Assembly: GCA_902464565.1 (NCBI GenBank)
Contig: CABQJV010000046.1
Location: forward strand, 1-9,837
Direction: 5' to 3'
DNA: 9,837 bases
Source: an uncultured Collinsella sp.
GTDB lineage: Bacteria; Actinomycetota; Coriobacteriia; Coriobacteriales; Coriobacteriaceae
The notes beneath the pieces were generated by a model. The model was not told the origin of the DNA. It did not search any database and worked only from the letters and a program-made list of their open reading frames with translations. This document shows positions 1 to 6,289 of this stretch, piece after piece (the first letter of the stretch is position 1; each line of letters opens with the position of its first letter). A program made the translations under genes and the position numbers.

Positions 1-18
1 GTTTGCAGCGTCGCGCCG

Positions 19-44
19 TTACGCGGTTTGGTAAAACCGCGTAA
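19..44 (-). other. Perfect hairpin just downstream of lacC
   Basis: An 11-bp perfect inverted repeat, TTACGCGGTTT (19-29) and AAACCGCGTAA (34-44), with a 4-nt loop begins 2 nt after the lacC stop codon when read leftward. No T-run follows it on the minus strand (next bases CGGCGCGACG), so it is not a canonical intrinsic terminator. It may be a processing or stability hairpin between lacC and a next gene outside the window, or a weak or factor-dependent terminator. The structure is certain; its role is inferred. Confidence 0.5.
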
Positions 45-46
45 CC

Positions 47-982
47 CTACAGTTCAGTCACGACAACGCTGTTGTAGACCTCGTCCCAGCGGTCCATGAC
101 CAGGTGGCCGGTCTTGGGATCCATGGCGTTGAGCTTGCCGCAGGCATTGGCGGTCTTGAGCACCGTGACGTCGTCGGCACCAGCAGCAATGGCATGCGCA
201 AAGCCGGCGATGGTCGAGTCGCCGGAACCCGTCGCGTTCACAGCCGCAATCGCGGGCGTCTTGGCGCGGAACGCGCGACCCTCATGGAAGCCCACCGAAC
301 CGGCAGCGCCCATCGAAACGACAACCCAGGGAATACCGGCAAAGCGGCCATCGGCGGCGAGCGCCTCGCGCAGGGCATCGACATCATCGGTCGTAAAGGA
401 CGTACCCAGCAGGCCGTTAATCTCGGTCAGGTTGGGCTTTACGAGCTCAGGCTTAGCGTCGGACTCCAGCGCGGCCTCCAGCGATGCACCCGAGGTGTCG
501 AGCAGCACCTTGGCGCCCGCCTCCTCGGCGATCTTGACGAGCTCGGCATAGTAGCCGGCATCGACGCCACGCGGCAGCGAGCCCGAAAGCGTCACAACGT
601 CCGCCTTCGCTGCAAGCTCGGCGAACTTGGCCGTGAAGGCCTCGAGCTCGGCCGGGGCGATCTGCGGGCCGCTCTCCAGCAGCTCGGTCTGATTGCCCTC
701 GTGCAGAATATTCAGGCAAATGCGCGTCTCACCGGCGATGGGCACAAAGTCGTTCTTGACGCCATCGGCATCCATAAGCTCGGCCATATAGGCACCCATG
801 TGACCGCCAAGCAGGCCGGTTGCAAGTACGTCGTCGCCCAGCTGCAGCAGCACGCGGCTCACGTTGAGGCCCTTACCGCCAGCGGTCTTTTCGGGCGTCA
901 CGCGGTTAACATCGTCGATGATCAATTTATCAAGCTGATAGCGCGTATCAATCGACGGGTTCATGGTAACGGTCAGAATCAT
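47..982 (-). CDS. lacC: Tagatose-6-phosphate kinase (PfkB family)
   Basis: This is a 311-aa cytoplasmic sugar kinase of the PfkB/ribokinase family. LacC phosphorylates tagatose-6-phosphate with ATP to tagatose-1,6-bisphosphate. Visible motifs are the N-terminal ILTVTMNPSID typical of the LacC/FruK branch, the first PfkB signature GGKGLNVSRVLLQLG (about residues 35-49), and the C-terminal anion-hole motif ATGSGDS with probable catalytic Asp255. The reading frame stays open to an upstream ATG at 1024, but 982 is preferred: AGGAG lies 6 nt before it and the family N-terminus begins there. It is the last gene of lacA-lacB-epimerase-lacC and starts 53 bp after the epimerase stop. By sequence alone 1-phosphofructokinase (FruK) is an alternative; the neighbouring lacAB, lacEF and lacG favour LacC. 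The aldolase lacD is not seen and would be expected further left. Confidence 0.9.
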   Translation of the reverse strand: MILTVTMNPSIDTRYQLDKLIIDDVNRVTPEKTAGGKGLNVSRVLLQLGDDVLATGLLGGHMGAYMAELMDADGVKNDFVPIAGETRICLNILHEGNQTELLESGPQIAPAELEAFTAKFAELAAKADVVTLSGSLPRGVDAGYYAELVKIAEEAGAKVLLDTSGASLEAALESDAKPELVKPNLTEINGLLGTSFTTDDVDALREALAADGRFAGIPWVVVSMGAAGSVGFHEGRAFRAKTPAIAAVNATGSGDSTIAGFAHAIAAGADDVTVLKTANACGKLNAMDPKTGHLVMDRWDEVYNSVVVTEL

Positions 983-1035
983 GTTGAACTCCTGTTCCGG
1001 GGCGGCATGGCCCACCCCAAACATACGATAGCTCG

Positions 1036-1917
1036 TTAAAGGATCTCGATCTCAAAGCCGCGGGTGACGGTCTCCCCCGGCTTGGCAACCAGGCAGCCAC
1101 GCTTGTGCTCCAGAATATCGTCCTCGTCGGAGCAGGTGGACAGACCACCCCACGGTTCCACGGCCACAAAGTCGCCCTCGGGCTTGCTCCACACAATCAG
1201 GTATGGCATATCGGGGAACGTCAGGCGCACGCCCTTGTCCTCGGTTTTCTTGGTCAGCGTAACCACGCGGCTCTCGAGCACGTCAAAGATGGTCTCCGCG
1301 AAGTCGAAGAGTTCGTGGGTCAGCGGCAGGTTCTGGTCGATCATGGGGTTCTTGCTGCGATGCTCAACATCAATCAAGCCCGTCGAGGGAACGGCAGTAC
1401 AGAGCCTAGCGGCCTCACGCTGCTCAAAACGGAGCTCGTAATCGTCATAGGACTCGCCCTCGTCGAGCGGGCACTTAAAGCCAGGGTGACCGCCCACAAA
1501 GAACGGCATGTCCTCGGTGCCCTCATTGGTCACCTCGTACGACACGGCCACCTTTTCCGAATCAATCGTGTAACGAGCAACGATCTTAAACGGATACGGG
1601 TACAGCTCGAGCAACTCGGCATGGTCGGCAGAGCTTAGGCTCAGCGCAACCATGTTGTCGCCCTGCTTCTCGAGCTTCCACTCCTGTTTGCGCGCAAAGC
1701 CGTGGCGGGCGAGCTTGACCTCACGGCCGCCCATGGTCATTGCGTGACCGTCGCGAAGGCCGCCGCAGATCGGGAAGCAAATAGGTGCCTGGCCCGACCA
1801 GGCCGAAGGATCGCCCTGCCAGAGGTACTCGCGACCGTTGGCTTTAATCGAAGTGAACGATCCGCCTGCCGTGCTCAGTGCCACGCGAACAGAACCGTTA
1901 TCAAGAACAAACTCCAT
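1036..1917 (-). CDS. lacX: Aldose 1-epimerase, LacX type
   Basis: A 293-aa protein of the galactose mutarotase fold, closest in character to the LacX subgroup found in lac-PTS operons. Probable catalytic residues are His72 (RHGFAR), His144 (GGHPGFKCPL) and Glu254 (VAVEPWGG), matching the two His and one Glu of aldose 1-epimerases. Family members interconvert alpha and beta anomers of aldoses. Here the likely substrate is galactose-6-phosphate or a related sugar made from PTS lactose, but that is inference. The frame also offers ATGs at 1950 and 1926. I chose 1917 because AAAGG lies about 10 nt upstream of it, whereas the ATG at 1926 directly abuts that site. It sits between lacB and lacC in the leftward operon. 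The 119-bp gap to lacB contains a weak 6-bp stem (CAGCCC/GGGCTG) but no convincing promoter or terminator, so co-transcription with lacAB is likely. Confidence 0.85.
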   Translation of the reverse strand: MEFVLDNGSVRVALSTAGGSFTSIKANGREYLWQGDPSAWSGQAPICFPICGGLRDGHAMTMGGREVKLARHGFARKQEWKLEKQGDNMVALSLSSADHAELLELYPYPFKIVARYTIDSEKVAVSYEVTNEGTEDMPFFVGGHPGFKCPLDEGESYDDYELRFEQREAARLCTAVPSTGLIDVEHRSKNPMIDQNLPLTHELFDFAETIFDVLESRVVTLTKKTEDKGVRLTFPDMPYLIVWSKPEGDFVAVEPWGGLSTCSDEDDILEHKRGCLVAKPGETVTRGFEIEIL

Positions 1918-2036
1918 AGGAGCCATCCCTTTCTTACGACAGCCCGCCAAGTCAATAGGGCTGATAGAAAACCGGCCCGCGCCCCCTCACAGAAACGCGA
2001 GCCGTCAACGGACTAGTTAATTACGCCGGATACCCG

Positions 2037-2561
2037 CTAGTCATGGTATTCGCCGCGGTCCCACTTCTCGAGGAACTCGTCAAAGAAGTGCGGGTCAGCC
2101 TGAGCCTCGGCATCGGCCTTATTACAGGCATCGATCTTGGCGATCAGAGCATCGTGCTCGGGAGTCTTCTCGTAGGGCTCCTCCAGGAAGGCAAGCATAA
2201 TGTCGGCCATCAGGAACTCGCCGGTGATCTTGCCGCCAAAGCCCACGATGTTGGCGTTGAGCTCGCGACGGGCATACAGGGCAGAGGTCATGTCGCGAAC
2301 CAGGGCGCAACGGGCGCCGGGAACCTTGTTGACGGCGTTGGTGATGCCGATGCCGGTGCCGCACAGGGCCACGCCAAAGTCGGCCTTGCCGCTGGCAACA
2401 GCCTCGCCCACGGCCTTACCGTAGATGGGATAGTGCGTACGGGTGTGGCTGTAGGTGCCGCAGTCGAGCACCTTGTAGCCAGCCTGCTCCAGGCGGTCGG
2501 CCAGATAGATCTTCTCGTCCGTAACGATATGGTCGCAACCGATTGCGATGGTCTTCTTCAT
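2037..2561 (-). CDS. lacB: Galactose-6-phosphate isomerase subunit LacB
   Basis: A 174-aa member of the RpiB/LacA/LacB family, close to the usual 171 aa of LacB. With LacA it forms the isomerase that converts galactose-6-phosphate to tagatose-6-phosphate. The N-terminus MKKTIAIGCDHIVTD, the segment TRTHYPIYGKAVGEAV, the active-site loop ALCGTGIG with Cys67 (equivalent to the catalytic Cys of RpiB) and the NAVNKVPG and LNANIVGFGGKITGE segments are all LacB-like. The ATG at 2561 is preceded by AAAGGA with 7-nt spacing. It begins 63 bp after the lacA stop, consistent with one operon. The retained Cys distinguishes it from LacA and makes it the subunit likely to supply the key catalytic residue. 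Confidence 0.95.
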   Translation of the reverse strand: MKKTIAIGCDHIVTDEKIYLADRLEQAGYKVLDCGTYSHTRTHYPIYGKAVGEAVASGKADFGVALCGTGIGITNAVNKVPGARCALVRDMTSALYARRELNANIVGFGGKITGEFLMADIMLAFLEEPYEKTPEHDALIAKIDACNKADAEAQADPHFFDEFLEKWDRGEYHD

Positions 2562-2624
2562 CAGAACGTCCTTTCGTCTGAATTCACAAGTTGAGGTAGA
2601 AGTTCGAGTTCTCGGTGGCTCTCG

Positions 2625-3053
2625 TTAGGCCATCTTGTTGAGCATGTCGACACGGATCTGGTGACGGCCGCCGGCGTACTGGGCGCGCAGGAACTCGCGG
2701 GCGATCTTCTTGGCGACCTCGGTGCCCACAACGCCCGGGCCCATGGTGACCATGCGCGAGCCGTTGTGCTCGCGGGTCATGTAGGCGGAACGCTCGTCGG
2801 AAATGTTGGCGACGACCATGCCCTTAATCTTGACGGCGGCCATATAGGAGCCGACGCCGTACTTATCGAATGCGAAGCCCTGGGAATCCTTGTGCTCCAG
2901 CAGGTCCTTGGCAACGGCGGTCGCGGAATCGACAAAGTCCGCGGCAGGGGTCTCGGAATAGTCGACGACCTCGTGACCGTCGGCGATGAGCATCTCCTTG
3001 ATGGACTCCTTCATCGACATACCGTCGGCATCGGAAGCGATTACAACCCTCAT
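2625..3053 (-). CDS. lacA: Galactose-6-phosphate isomerase subunit LacA
   Basis: A 142-aa RpiB-fold protein matching LacA in length and ending (GGRHQIRVDMLNKMA). It pairs with LacB to isomerise galactose-6-phosphate to tagatose-6-phosphate. The loop that carries Cys in LacB reads DKYGVGSYM here, so the Cys position is Tyr65. LacA subunits of other species also lack this Cys, so this is normal rather than a broken site. Other recognisable stretches are VDSATAVAKDLLE, VKIKGMVVANISDERSAYMTREHN and SRMVTMGPGVVG. The ATG at 3053 has a strong AGGAGG 5 nt upstream. It is the first gene of the leftward lac operon and is preceded by an AT-rich control region with several operator-like repeats. Confidence 0.95.
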   Translation of the reverse strand: MRVVIASDADGMSMKESIKEMLIADGHEVVDYSETPAADFVDSATAVAKDLLEHKDSQGFAFDKYGVGSYMAAVKIKGMVVANISDERSAYMTREHNGSRMVTMGPGVVGTEVAKKIAREFLRAQYAGGRHQIRVDMLNKMA

Positions 3054-3138
3054 GACATCCTCCTTGAGAGATACGCAGGTGCGTAGTTTCTGTTTGGAAG
3101 TGTTGAATCGCGTTCAGGTCCGGGCATCTGAATGTGCG

Positions 3139-3235
3139 GTTCTTCACTGTTCATGTTTATTTGAACACATTCGAACAGTAACTGCAACAACTATTTGTTT
3201 ATCTTTGTTCTTTTTTGAACAAATACCGTTTACGG
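3139..3235 (-). promoter_or_regulatory. lacA promoter/operator region
   Basis: This stretch lies between the lacA start and the terminator at 3296-3328 and is clearly AT-rich compared with the genes. It holds TGTTC/GAACA half-sites at 3148, 3163, 3173, 3206 and 3217. They form three inverted repeats: TGTTCA-N8-TGAACA (3148-3167), ACTGTTC-N20-GAACAGT (3146-3179) and TTTGTTC-N6-GAACAAA (3204-3223). ACCGTTTACGG (3225-3235) matches a box also found near lacF and lacE. The leftward lac operon must start here, because a strong terminator lies immediately upstream. I could not choose a single -35/-10 pair with confidence. Nothing else gene-like is visible in 3054-3362. Confidence 0.75.
3204..3223. 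promoter_or_regulatory. 20-bp palindromic operator, DeoR-family-like
   Basis: TTTGTTC and GAACAAA are perfect inverted 7-bp arms around six T residues. The TGTTC-N6-GAACA spacing resembles operators of DeoR-family sugar repressors such as GlpR. LacR of lactococcal and staphylococcal lac operons belongs to that family, but no DeoR-type gene is in the window, so the cognate protein would be encoded elsewhere. Its identity is inference. Confidence 0.55.
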
Positions 3236-3295
3236 ATGATTGCCGACCGTTTGGATTCAGGGAATGCCCGGCTTGTCACGTATTCAACAAACAAA

Positions 3296-3328
3296 AAGGG
3301 CGGCCGAGAACGCATCTCGGCCGCCCTT
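3296..3328 (-). terminator. Intrinsic terminator of the membrane protein gene
   Basis: A 14-bp perfect stem, AAGGGCGGCCGAGA (3296-3309) and TCTCGGCCGCCCTT (3315-3328), has a 5-nt loop and lies 34 bp beyond the membrane-protein stop codon. On the minus strand it is followed by TTTGTTTGTTG, giving a good T-rich tail. It should end leftward transcription before the lacA control region. The plus strand has only a short TTCTT tail. Confidence 0.9.
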
Positions 3329-3362
3329 CTTACGGTTGGTTTTCCAAAGATCGCTTTGCCGC

Positions 3363-4394
3363 CTACTCAGACTGCCCACCCTTTTTGGCGTGCTTGGAAG
3401 GAGCGCTCAAGAAACGACCCGTCAAATAGTTCGCCGGACCGGAAATATCGATCCCCAGCAGCACGTGGCCCAGCCACAGGAACGCCACGAGCACCAGCAG
3501 CGGGATAACGCACGAAGTCACGATCATCACGATGACGCCTTCAATCAGATCGGTCACCTGCCGCACGATCTCATCGGTCATCTGCTTGGCGCCGCTGGTC
3601 ACCGACGTAACAAGGCTCGATGCCCCATCAGTCAACTGCTCGAGCACGTTTTTGGACTCCGTGGTCTCGGATTTTTTCTTGTTCGATTTTGAGCTGGTCT
3701 CGGCTGACTTGTCCGTGGTGTCGGCCGCATCCGCAGCGTCCGCAGCCTTTTGCTCAGCTTGCTCAATACTTACGCGATACGTTTCATCGACCTTCTGCGA
3801 CACCCATACGCTCGCGGGCACGAGCGCCATGCCGATCACGGCAACCACCAGCACGCGCGTCGCCACACGGCGCAGGACAGCGCTCGTGCTCCAGCGCCCG
3901 TGAATGCCGAGCGACACCGCAAAGAGCACCAACGCAAACGGGATTAAGATGCCCAGGCCAGCCGACCACAAAATCGTGAGCAAATATTTCTCTAGGTAGA
4001 GCACGGCAAGCACGATACCAAGGTTGCCTGAAAGCTGCGCGAGCCGCTCGGCAACCGGCGTTCCCGTATCACCCGGCAGCGCGGTAATGCCCGCAGACAG
4101 CGCCACGCACGAGGTCGTGAGCGCCAGTACGTTACCCTTCTTTTGGTCGATGACCTCGATGGTGGAGTCCCAAGTTTTGGTATCGGCGAAATGCGGACGA
4201 GCTACAAAGCCCGACAGCAGCGCCAGGACCACGAGCGCAACGATAAAGCCAATCTGCAGCTTTTTGTTTGCGCACACGACATCGGACAGACTGGGCTGCA
4301 GCTCGGTTACCGTCGTGTGCTCGGTTATCTGGACAGGACGCCCATGAGCCATCTCGTGCGCGTCTCTTTTTTGTATTGACCCGTTATCCGGCAT
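3363..4394 (-). CDS. Polytopic membrane protein of unknown function
   Basis: A 343-aa protein I cannot assign to a named family. It has a hydrophilic N-terminus (1-45), a clear membrane helix at about 48-65, further hydrophobic segments at about 88-106, 123-143, 144-164 and 177-198, then a low-complexity, charged Ala/Asp/Ser/Lys-rich stretch (about 199-283, probably helical) and a long final hydrophobic segment (about 284-314) with a basic tail. No catalytic motif is evident. The start is well supported: GAGGAGG at 4402-4408 lies 7 nt before the ATG. It has a promoter-like region upstream and a strong terminator downstream, so it is probably expressed separately although it sits between lacF and lacA. 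A role in lactose use cannot be inferred from sequence; it may be an unrelated gene in the locus. Confidence 0.85.
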   Translation of the reverse strand: MPDNGSIQKRDAHEMAHGRPVQITEHTTVTELQPSLSDVVCANKKLQIGFIVALVVLALLSGFVARPHFADTKTWDSTIEVIDQKKGNVLALTTSCVALSAGITALPGDTGTPVAERLAQLSGNLGIVLAVLYLEKYLLTILWSAGLGILIPFALVLFAVSLGIHGRWSTSAVLRRVATRVLVVAVIGMALVPASVWVSQKVDETYRVSIEQAEQKAADAADAADTTDKSAETSSKSNKKKSETTESKNVLEQLTDGASSLVTSVTSGAKQMTDEIVRQVTDLIEGVIVMIVTSCVIPLLVLVAFLWLGHVLLGIDISGPANYLTGRFLSAPSKHAKKGGQSE

Positions 4395-4432
4395 TTGGAT
4401 ACCTCCTCATTCCGGCCTGTATTGCGGATGGA

Positions 4433-4438
4433 AGTATA
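4433..4438 (-). promoter_or_regulatory. Candidate -10 box for the membrane protein gene
   Basis: TATACT on the minus strand (5 of 6 to TATAAT) lies 38 bp upstream of the membrane protein start, a plausible distance. No good -35 is found at 16-18 bp (CGTTCG or CCGTTC there), so this is a weak or regulator-dependent promoter candidate. Confidence 0.4.
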
Positions 4439-4487
4439 CCCACCCTGCGAAAAACCGAACGGGAAGACGAACAGAAGCCCCAAGACT

Positions 4488-4528
4488 GTCCCCAACGACT
4501 AGTCGTTTAAGAACGTCCCCAATGACTA
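4488..4528. repeat. Tandem GTCCCC repeat with internal palindrome
   Basis: GTCCCCAACGACTA (4488-4501) is repeated as GTCCCCAATGACTA (4515-4528), 13 of 14 identical and 27 bp apart. The first copy runs into a perfect 14-bp palindrome, AACGACTAGTCGTT (4494-4507). The element lies in the 225-bp gap between the membrane protein start and lacF stop. It could be an operator for the membrane protein gene or a copy of a dispersed intergenic repeat; the sequence alone does not decide. Confidence 0.6.
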
Positions 4529-4559
4529 TCTCGGGATGAGTTGCGGGGAGGAGAACAGA

Positions 4560-4592
4560 AAAAGCCCTGCCGCGGGTAGCGGCAGAGCTTTT
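4560..4592 (-). terminator. Intrinsic terminator of lacF
   Basis: AAAAGC-C-CTGCCGC pairs with GCGGCAG-A-GCTTTT, with one internal mismatch and a GGGTA loop. On the minus strand the stem runs into TTTTTCTG, a typical T-tail, 27 bp beyond the lacF stop. It should separate lacF from the membrane protein gene. Confidence 0.85.
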
Positions 4593-4619
4593 GGAAGGGG
4601 ACTTGGTTGTGAGGACTCG

Positions 4620-4958
4620 TTAGGCGAGCTTGGCCTCGAGCTCGGCAATGCGCTTGTAGGCATCGATGGTAAAGCGGGCCTGCTTCTCCAGGATCATGGT
4701 GGTCATGAGAGTGTCCTGAGCATGGGCCATGATGAAGGTCATCTCCATCTCGCCACCGCCGGCCTCCTGCGAAAGCAGCTTGGTCTGCGTGTCGTGGGCG
4801 CCGATAAGTGCATCGCTGGCATCCTTGTGCAGCTGTTCGGCCTTCTCAAAATCACCCTCGCGAGCAGCATCGAGCGCTGCAAGCAGATCGGTCTGGGCGT
4901 CACCTGCGTATGCGACAATCTCGAATCCAACCATCGAGATTTCTTCTTTGGTTGCCAT
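4620..4958 (-). CDS. lacF: PTS lactose-specific EIIA component
   Basis: A 112-aa single-domain EIIA of the lactose/chitobiose PTS family, of normal length. It accepts phosphate from HPr and passes it to the IIB domain of LacE. The family pattern MVGFEIVAYAGDAQTDLLAAL and the active-site stretch MAHAQDTLMTTM are visible. His79 is the likely phosphorylated residue and Asp82 the likely metal-binding residue at the trimer centre. In LacF proteins I know, HAQD/HGQD is usually followed by His; here it is Thr83, a modest difference not expected to abolish phosphotransfer. The ATG has AAAGGA with 7-nt spacing. The gene is separated from lacE by the regulator and runs in the opposite direction. It has its own promoter candidate and a terminator downstream. 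Confidence 0.93.
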   Translation of the reverse strand: MATKEEISMVGFEIVAYAGDAQTDLLAALDAAREGDFEKAEQLHKDASDALIGAHDTQTKLLSQEAGGGEMEMTFIMAHAQDTLMTTMILEKQARFTIDAYKRIAELEAKLA

Positions 4959-5066
4959 ATTGCGTTCCTTTCACATATGAACCAATGGAGAGCATCGCGT
5001 CCGGGCATACGCGCTGCGTTCTGTATGGCAGAAACATTAACATTCAAACAAAAAAGAACAGCGCAA

Positions 5067-5112
5067 AACGTAATTTCAAGCTATGAACGGTCAATTTTTG
5101 CCCGTGAACGGT
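5067..5112 (-). promoter_or_regulatory. Candidate lacF promoter with two ACCGTTCA boxes
   Basis: On the minus strand TTGACC (5089-5094) and TACGTT (5067-5072) are 16 bp apart, a fair sigma-70-type pair. ACCGTTCA occurs twice on the coding strand, at 5105-5112 and 5084-5091. The copies are 21 bp (two helical turns) apart, the second overlapping the -35. The longer form ACCGTTCACGG (5102-5112) recurs near lacA and lacE. This layout suits a regulator bound on one DNA face, possibly an activator. The remainder of the 214-bp lacI-lacF gap is AT-rich without a visible gene. Confidence 0.5.
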
Positions 5113-5172
5113 TTTTAAACCAATTTAAACAATATCGAACACAATTAGCGGCAACCCAAACAGACCCGCGCC

Positions 5173-6177
5173 CTAGTGCCAATCGCGCACCGTATCGCCC
5201 TCGACGAGCACGCCCGGAAACAGCATGTGCTCCACGCCAGACGCACCCCCATCGGCGCCGGCAATCTTGTCGACCGCCCACATGCCGACGCGCTTGTTGT
5301 CAAAGCGCACCGTGGTCAGGCGACGGTCGGGCACGATATCGCCCAGGCTGTCATCAACACCCACCACGCTCACGTCCTCGGGCACACGCTTTCCGCACGA
5401 CTCGAGCCCGCGAATGCAGCCGTATGCCATGGCATCGTTGGAAGCATAAATGGCCGTACAGGTCGGATCTTCCGCCAGAGCCTGACCGGCAGCATATCCG
5501 CTCTGTGCCGTCCAATCCCCACGGACGAGTCGCGGCGGCTCAATTCCATGCGCGCGCAATGTCTCGCGCCAGCCTTCCTCGCGCCGCATGCCCGAAAGCG
5601 AGCGCTCGGGACACGAGATAAAGTGCACGGTTTTGTGCCCCCGCCCCAGCAAGTACTCGACCACCTGGCGCGAGCAATCGAACTGGTCGTTATCGACCGT
5701 TGAACAGAGCGGGTGCTCCAGCATCGTAACGAGCACCGTCTGCATGCCGGGCAGCGGCTCGAAGGTGCCAAAGTCCGCCGGCATGCGATTCATGATCACG
5801 ACCATGCCGTCTACCGGCAGCGCGCTCATACGCGACGATGCGCTCTCGAGAGTATAGGGATGTCCATCTACTTTAGTGAGGGTGATGGCATAGCCATGTT
5901 TGTCGGCCGCGGCAGCAAAGCCCTCCATACGGTCGAGGTTGCCGGTACCGGTAATGTTGAACATGGCGACGCCGACAGTCTTAAACTTTCCGCGACGCAG
6001 TGACCGGCCGGCAAAGTTTGGACGATAGCCAAGCTCGCGCATGGCGGCACGCACGCGTTCCTTGGTCTCGGGGCGCACGCTGGGCGAATCGTGCACGGTG
6101 CGCGAGACCGTCTGCTCCGAGACGCCCGCGAGGCGCGCTACGTCTTTGACGGATACCGATTTTTTAACAGCGGCCAT
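5173..6177 (-). CDS. LacI-family transcriptional regulator
   Basis: A 334-aa regulator of usual LacI-family length. Residues 8-30 form the helix-turn-helix (VSVKDVARLAGVSEQTVSRTV), followed by the hinge region RPNFAGRSLRRG (about 52-63) and a periplasmic-binding-protein-like effector domain. The stretch GDWTAQSGYAAGQALAED (221-238) strongly recalls the GDWSAMSG segment of E. coli LacI, so a beta-galactoside-type ligand is plausible but unproven. The ATG at 6177 has only a modest upstream GAAAG. It is transcribed away from lacE. One operator-like site lies 15-31 bp before its own start and two lie in front of lacE, suggesting autoregulation and control of lacEG. No intrinsic terminator is seen before lacF, so some transcripts could continue into lacF. 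Confidence 0.92.
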   Translation of the reverse strand: MAAVKKSVSVKDVARLAGVSEQTVSRTVHDSPSVRPETKERVRAAMRELGYRPNFAGRSLRRGKFKTVGVAMFNITGTGNLDRMEGFAAAADKHGYAITLTKVDGHPYTLESASSRMSALPVDGMVVIMNRMPADFGTFEPLPGMQTVLVTMLEHPLCSTVDNDQFDCSRQVVEYLLGRGHKTVHFISCPERSLSGMRREEGWRETLRAHGIEPPRLVRGDWTAQSGYAAGQALAEDPTCTAIYASNDAMAYGCIRGLESCGKRVPEDVSVVGVDDSLGDIVPDRRLTTVRFDNKRVGMWAVDKIAGADGGASGVEHMLFPGVLVEGDTVRDWH

Positions 6178-6191
6178 AGGTCGATCTTTCT

Positions 6192-6208
6192 ATGTCAACG
6201 ATGCCATT
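6192..6208. promoter_or_regulatory. LacI-type operator 1 (before the regulator gene)
   Basis: ATGTCAACGATGCCATT is one of three related 17-bp sites in the divergent region, 15 of 17 identical to operator 2. It ends 15 bp upstream of the regulator's ATG, where it would overlap the start of its transcript. Autoregulation is inferred. Confidence 0.65.
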
Positions 6209-6289
6209 GGTGGCACCCTACGCAGTCAAATGAAACGTCTTCAAGTATATCTAACGCCTCCCCCACCATACGCTCACCACCCAAAACCT

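Noticed and set aside
983..1024. Upstream start for lacC giving a 14-residue extension
   Set aside because: The AGGAG site 6 nt before the ATG at 982 and the family N-terminus MILTVTMNPS fit the shorter form; the extension has no family resemblance.
104..1039. 311-codon plus-strand frame opposite lacC
   Set aside because: It is the complement shadow of the PfkB-family kinase and has no domain signature.
1918..2036. A TTGACT hexamer as an internal promoter between lacB and the epimerase
   Set aside because: No TANNNT-like -10 is found at 16-18 bp, and the 6-bp stem in this gap is too weak to call a terminator.
2037..3053. lacA and lacB as a duplicated ribose-5-phosphate isomerase (RpiB)
   Set aside because: The LacB-specific and LacA-specific segments, the loss of Cys only in LacA, and the lac context fit the two-subunit galactose-6-phosphate isomerase better.
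4536..5621. 361-codon plus-strand frame across lacF and the LacI-type gene
   Set aside because: It overlaps two real minus-strand genes, their intergenic promoter and the lacF terminator, and has Arg/Pro/Ala-rich out-of-frame composition.
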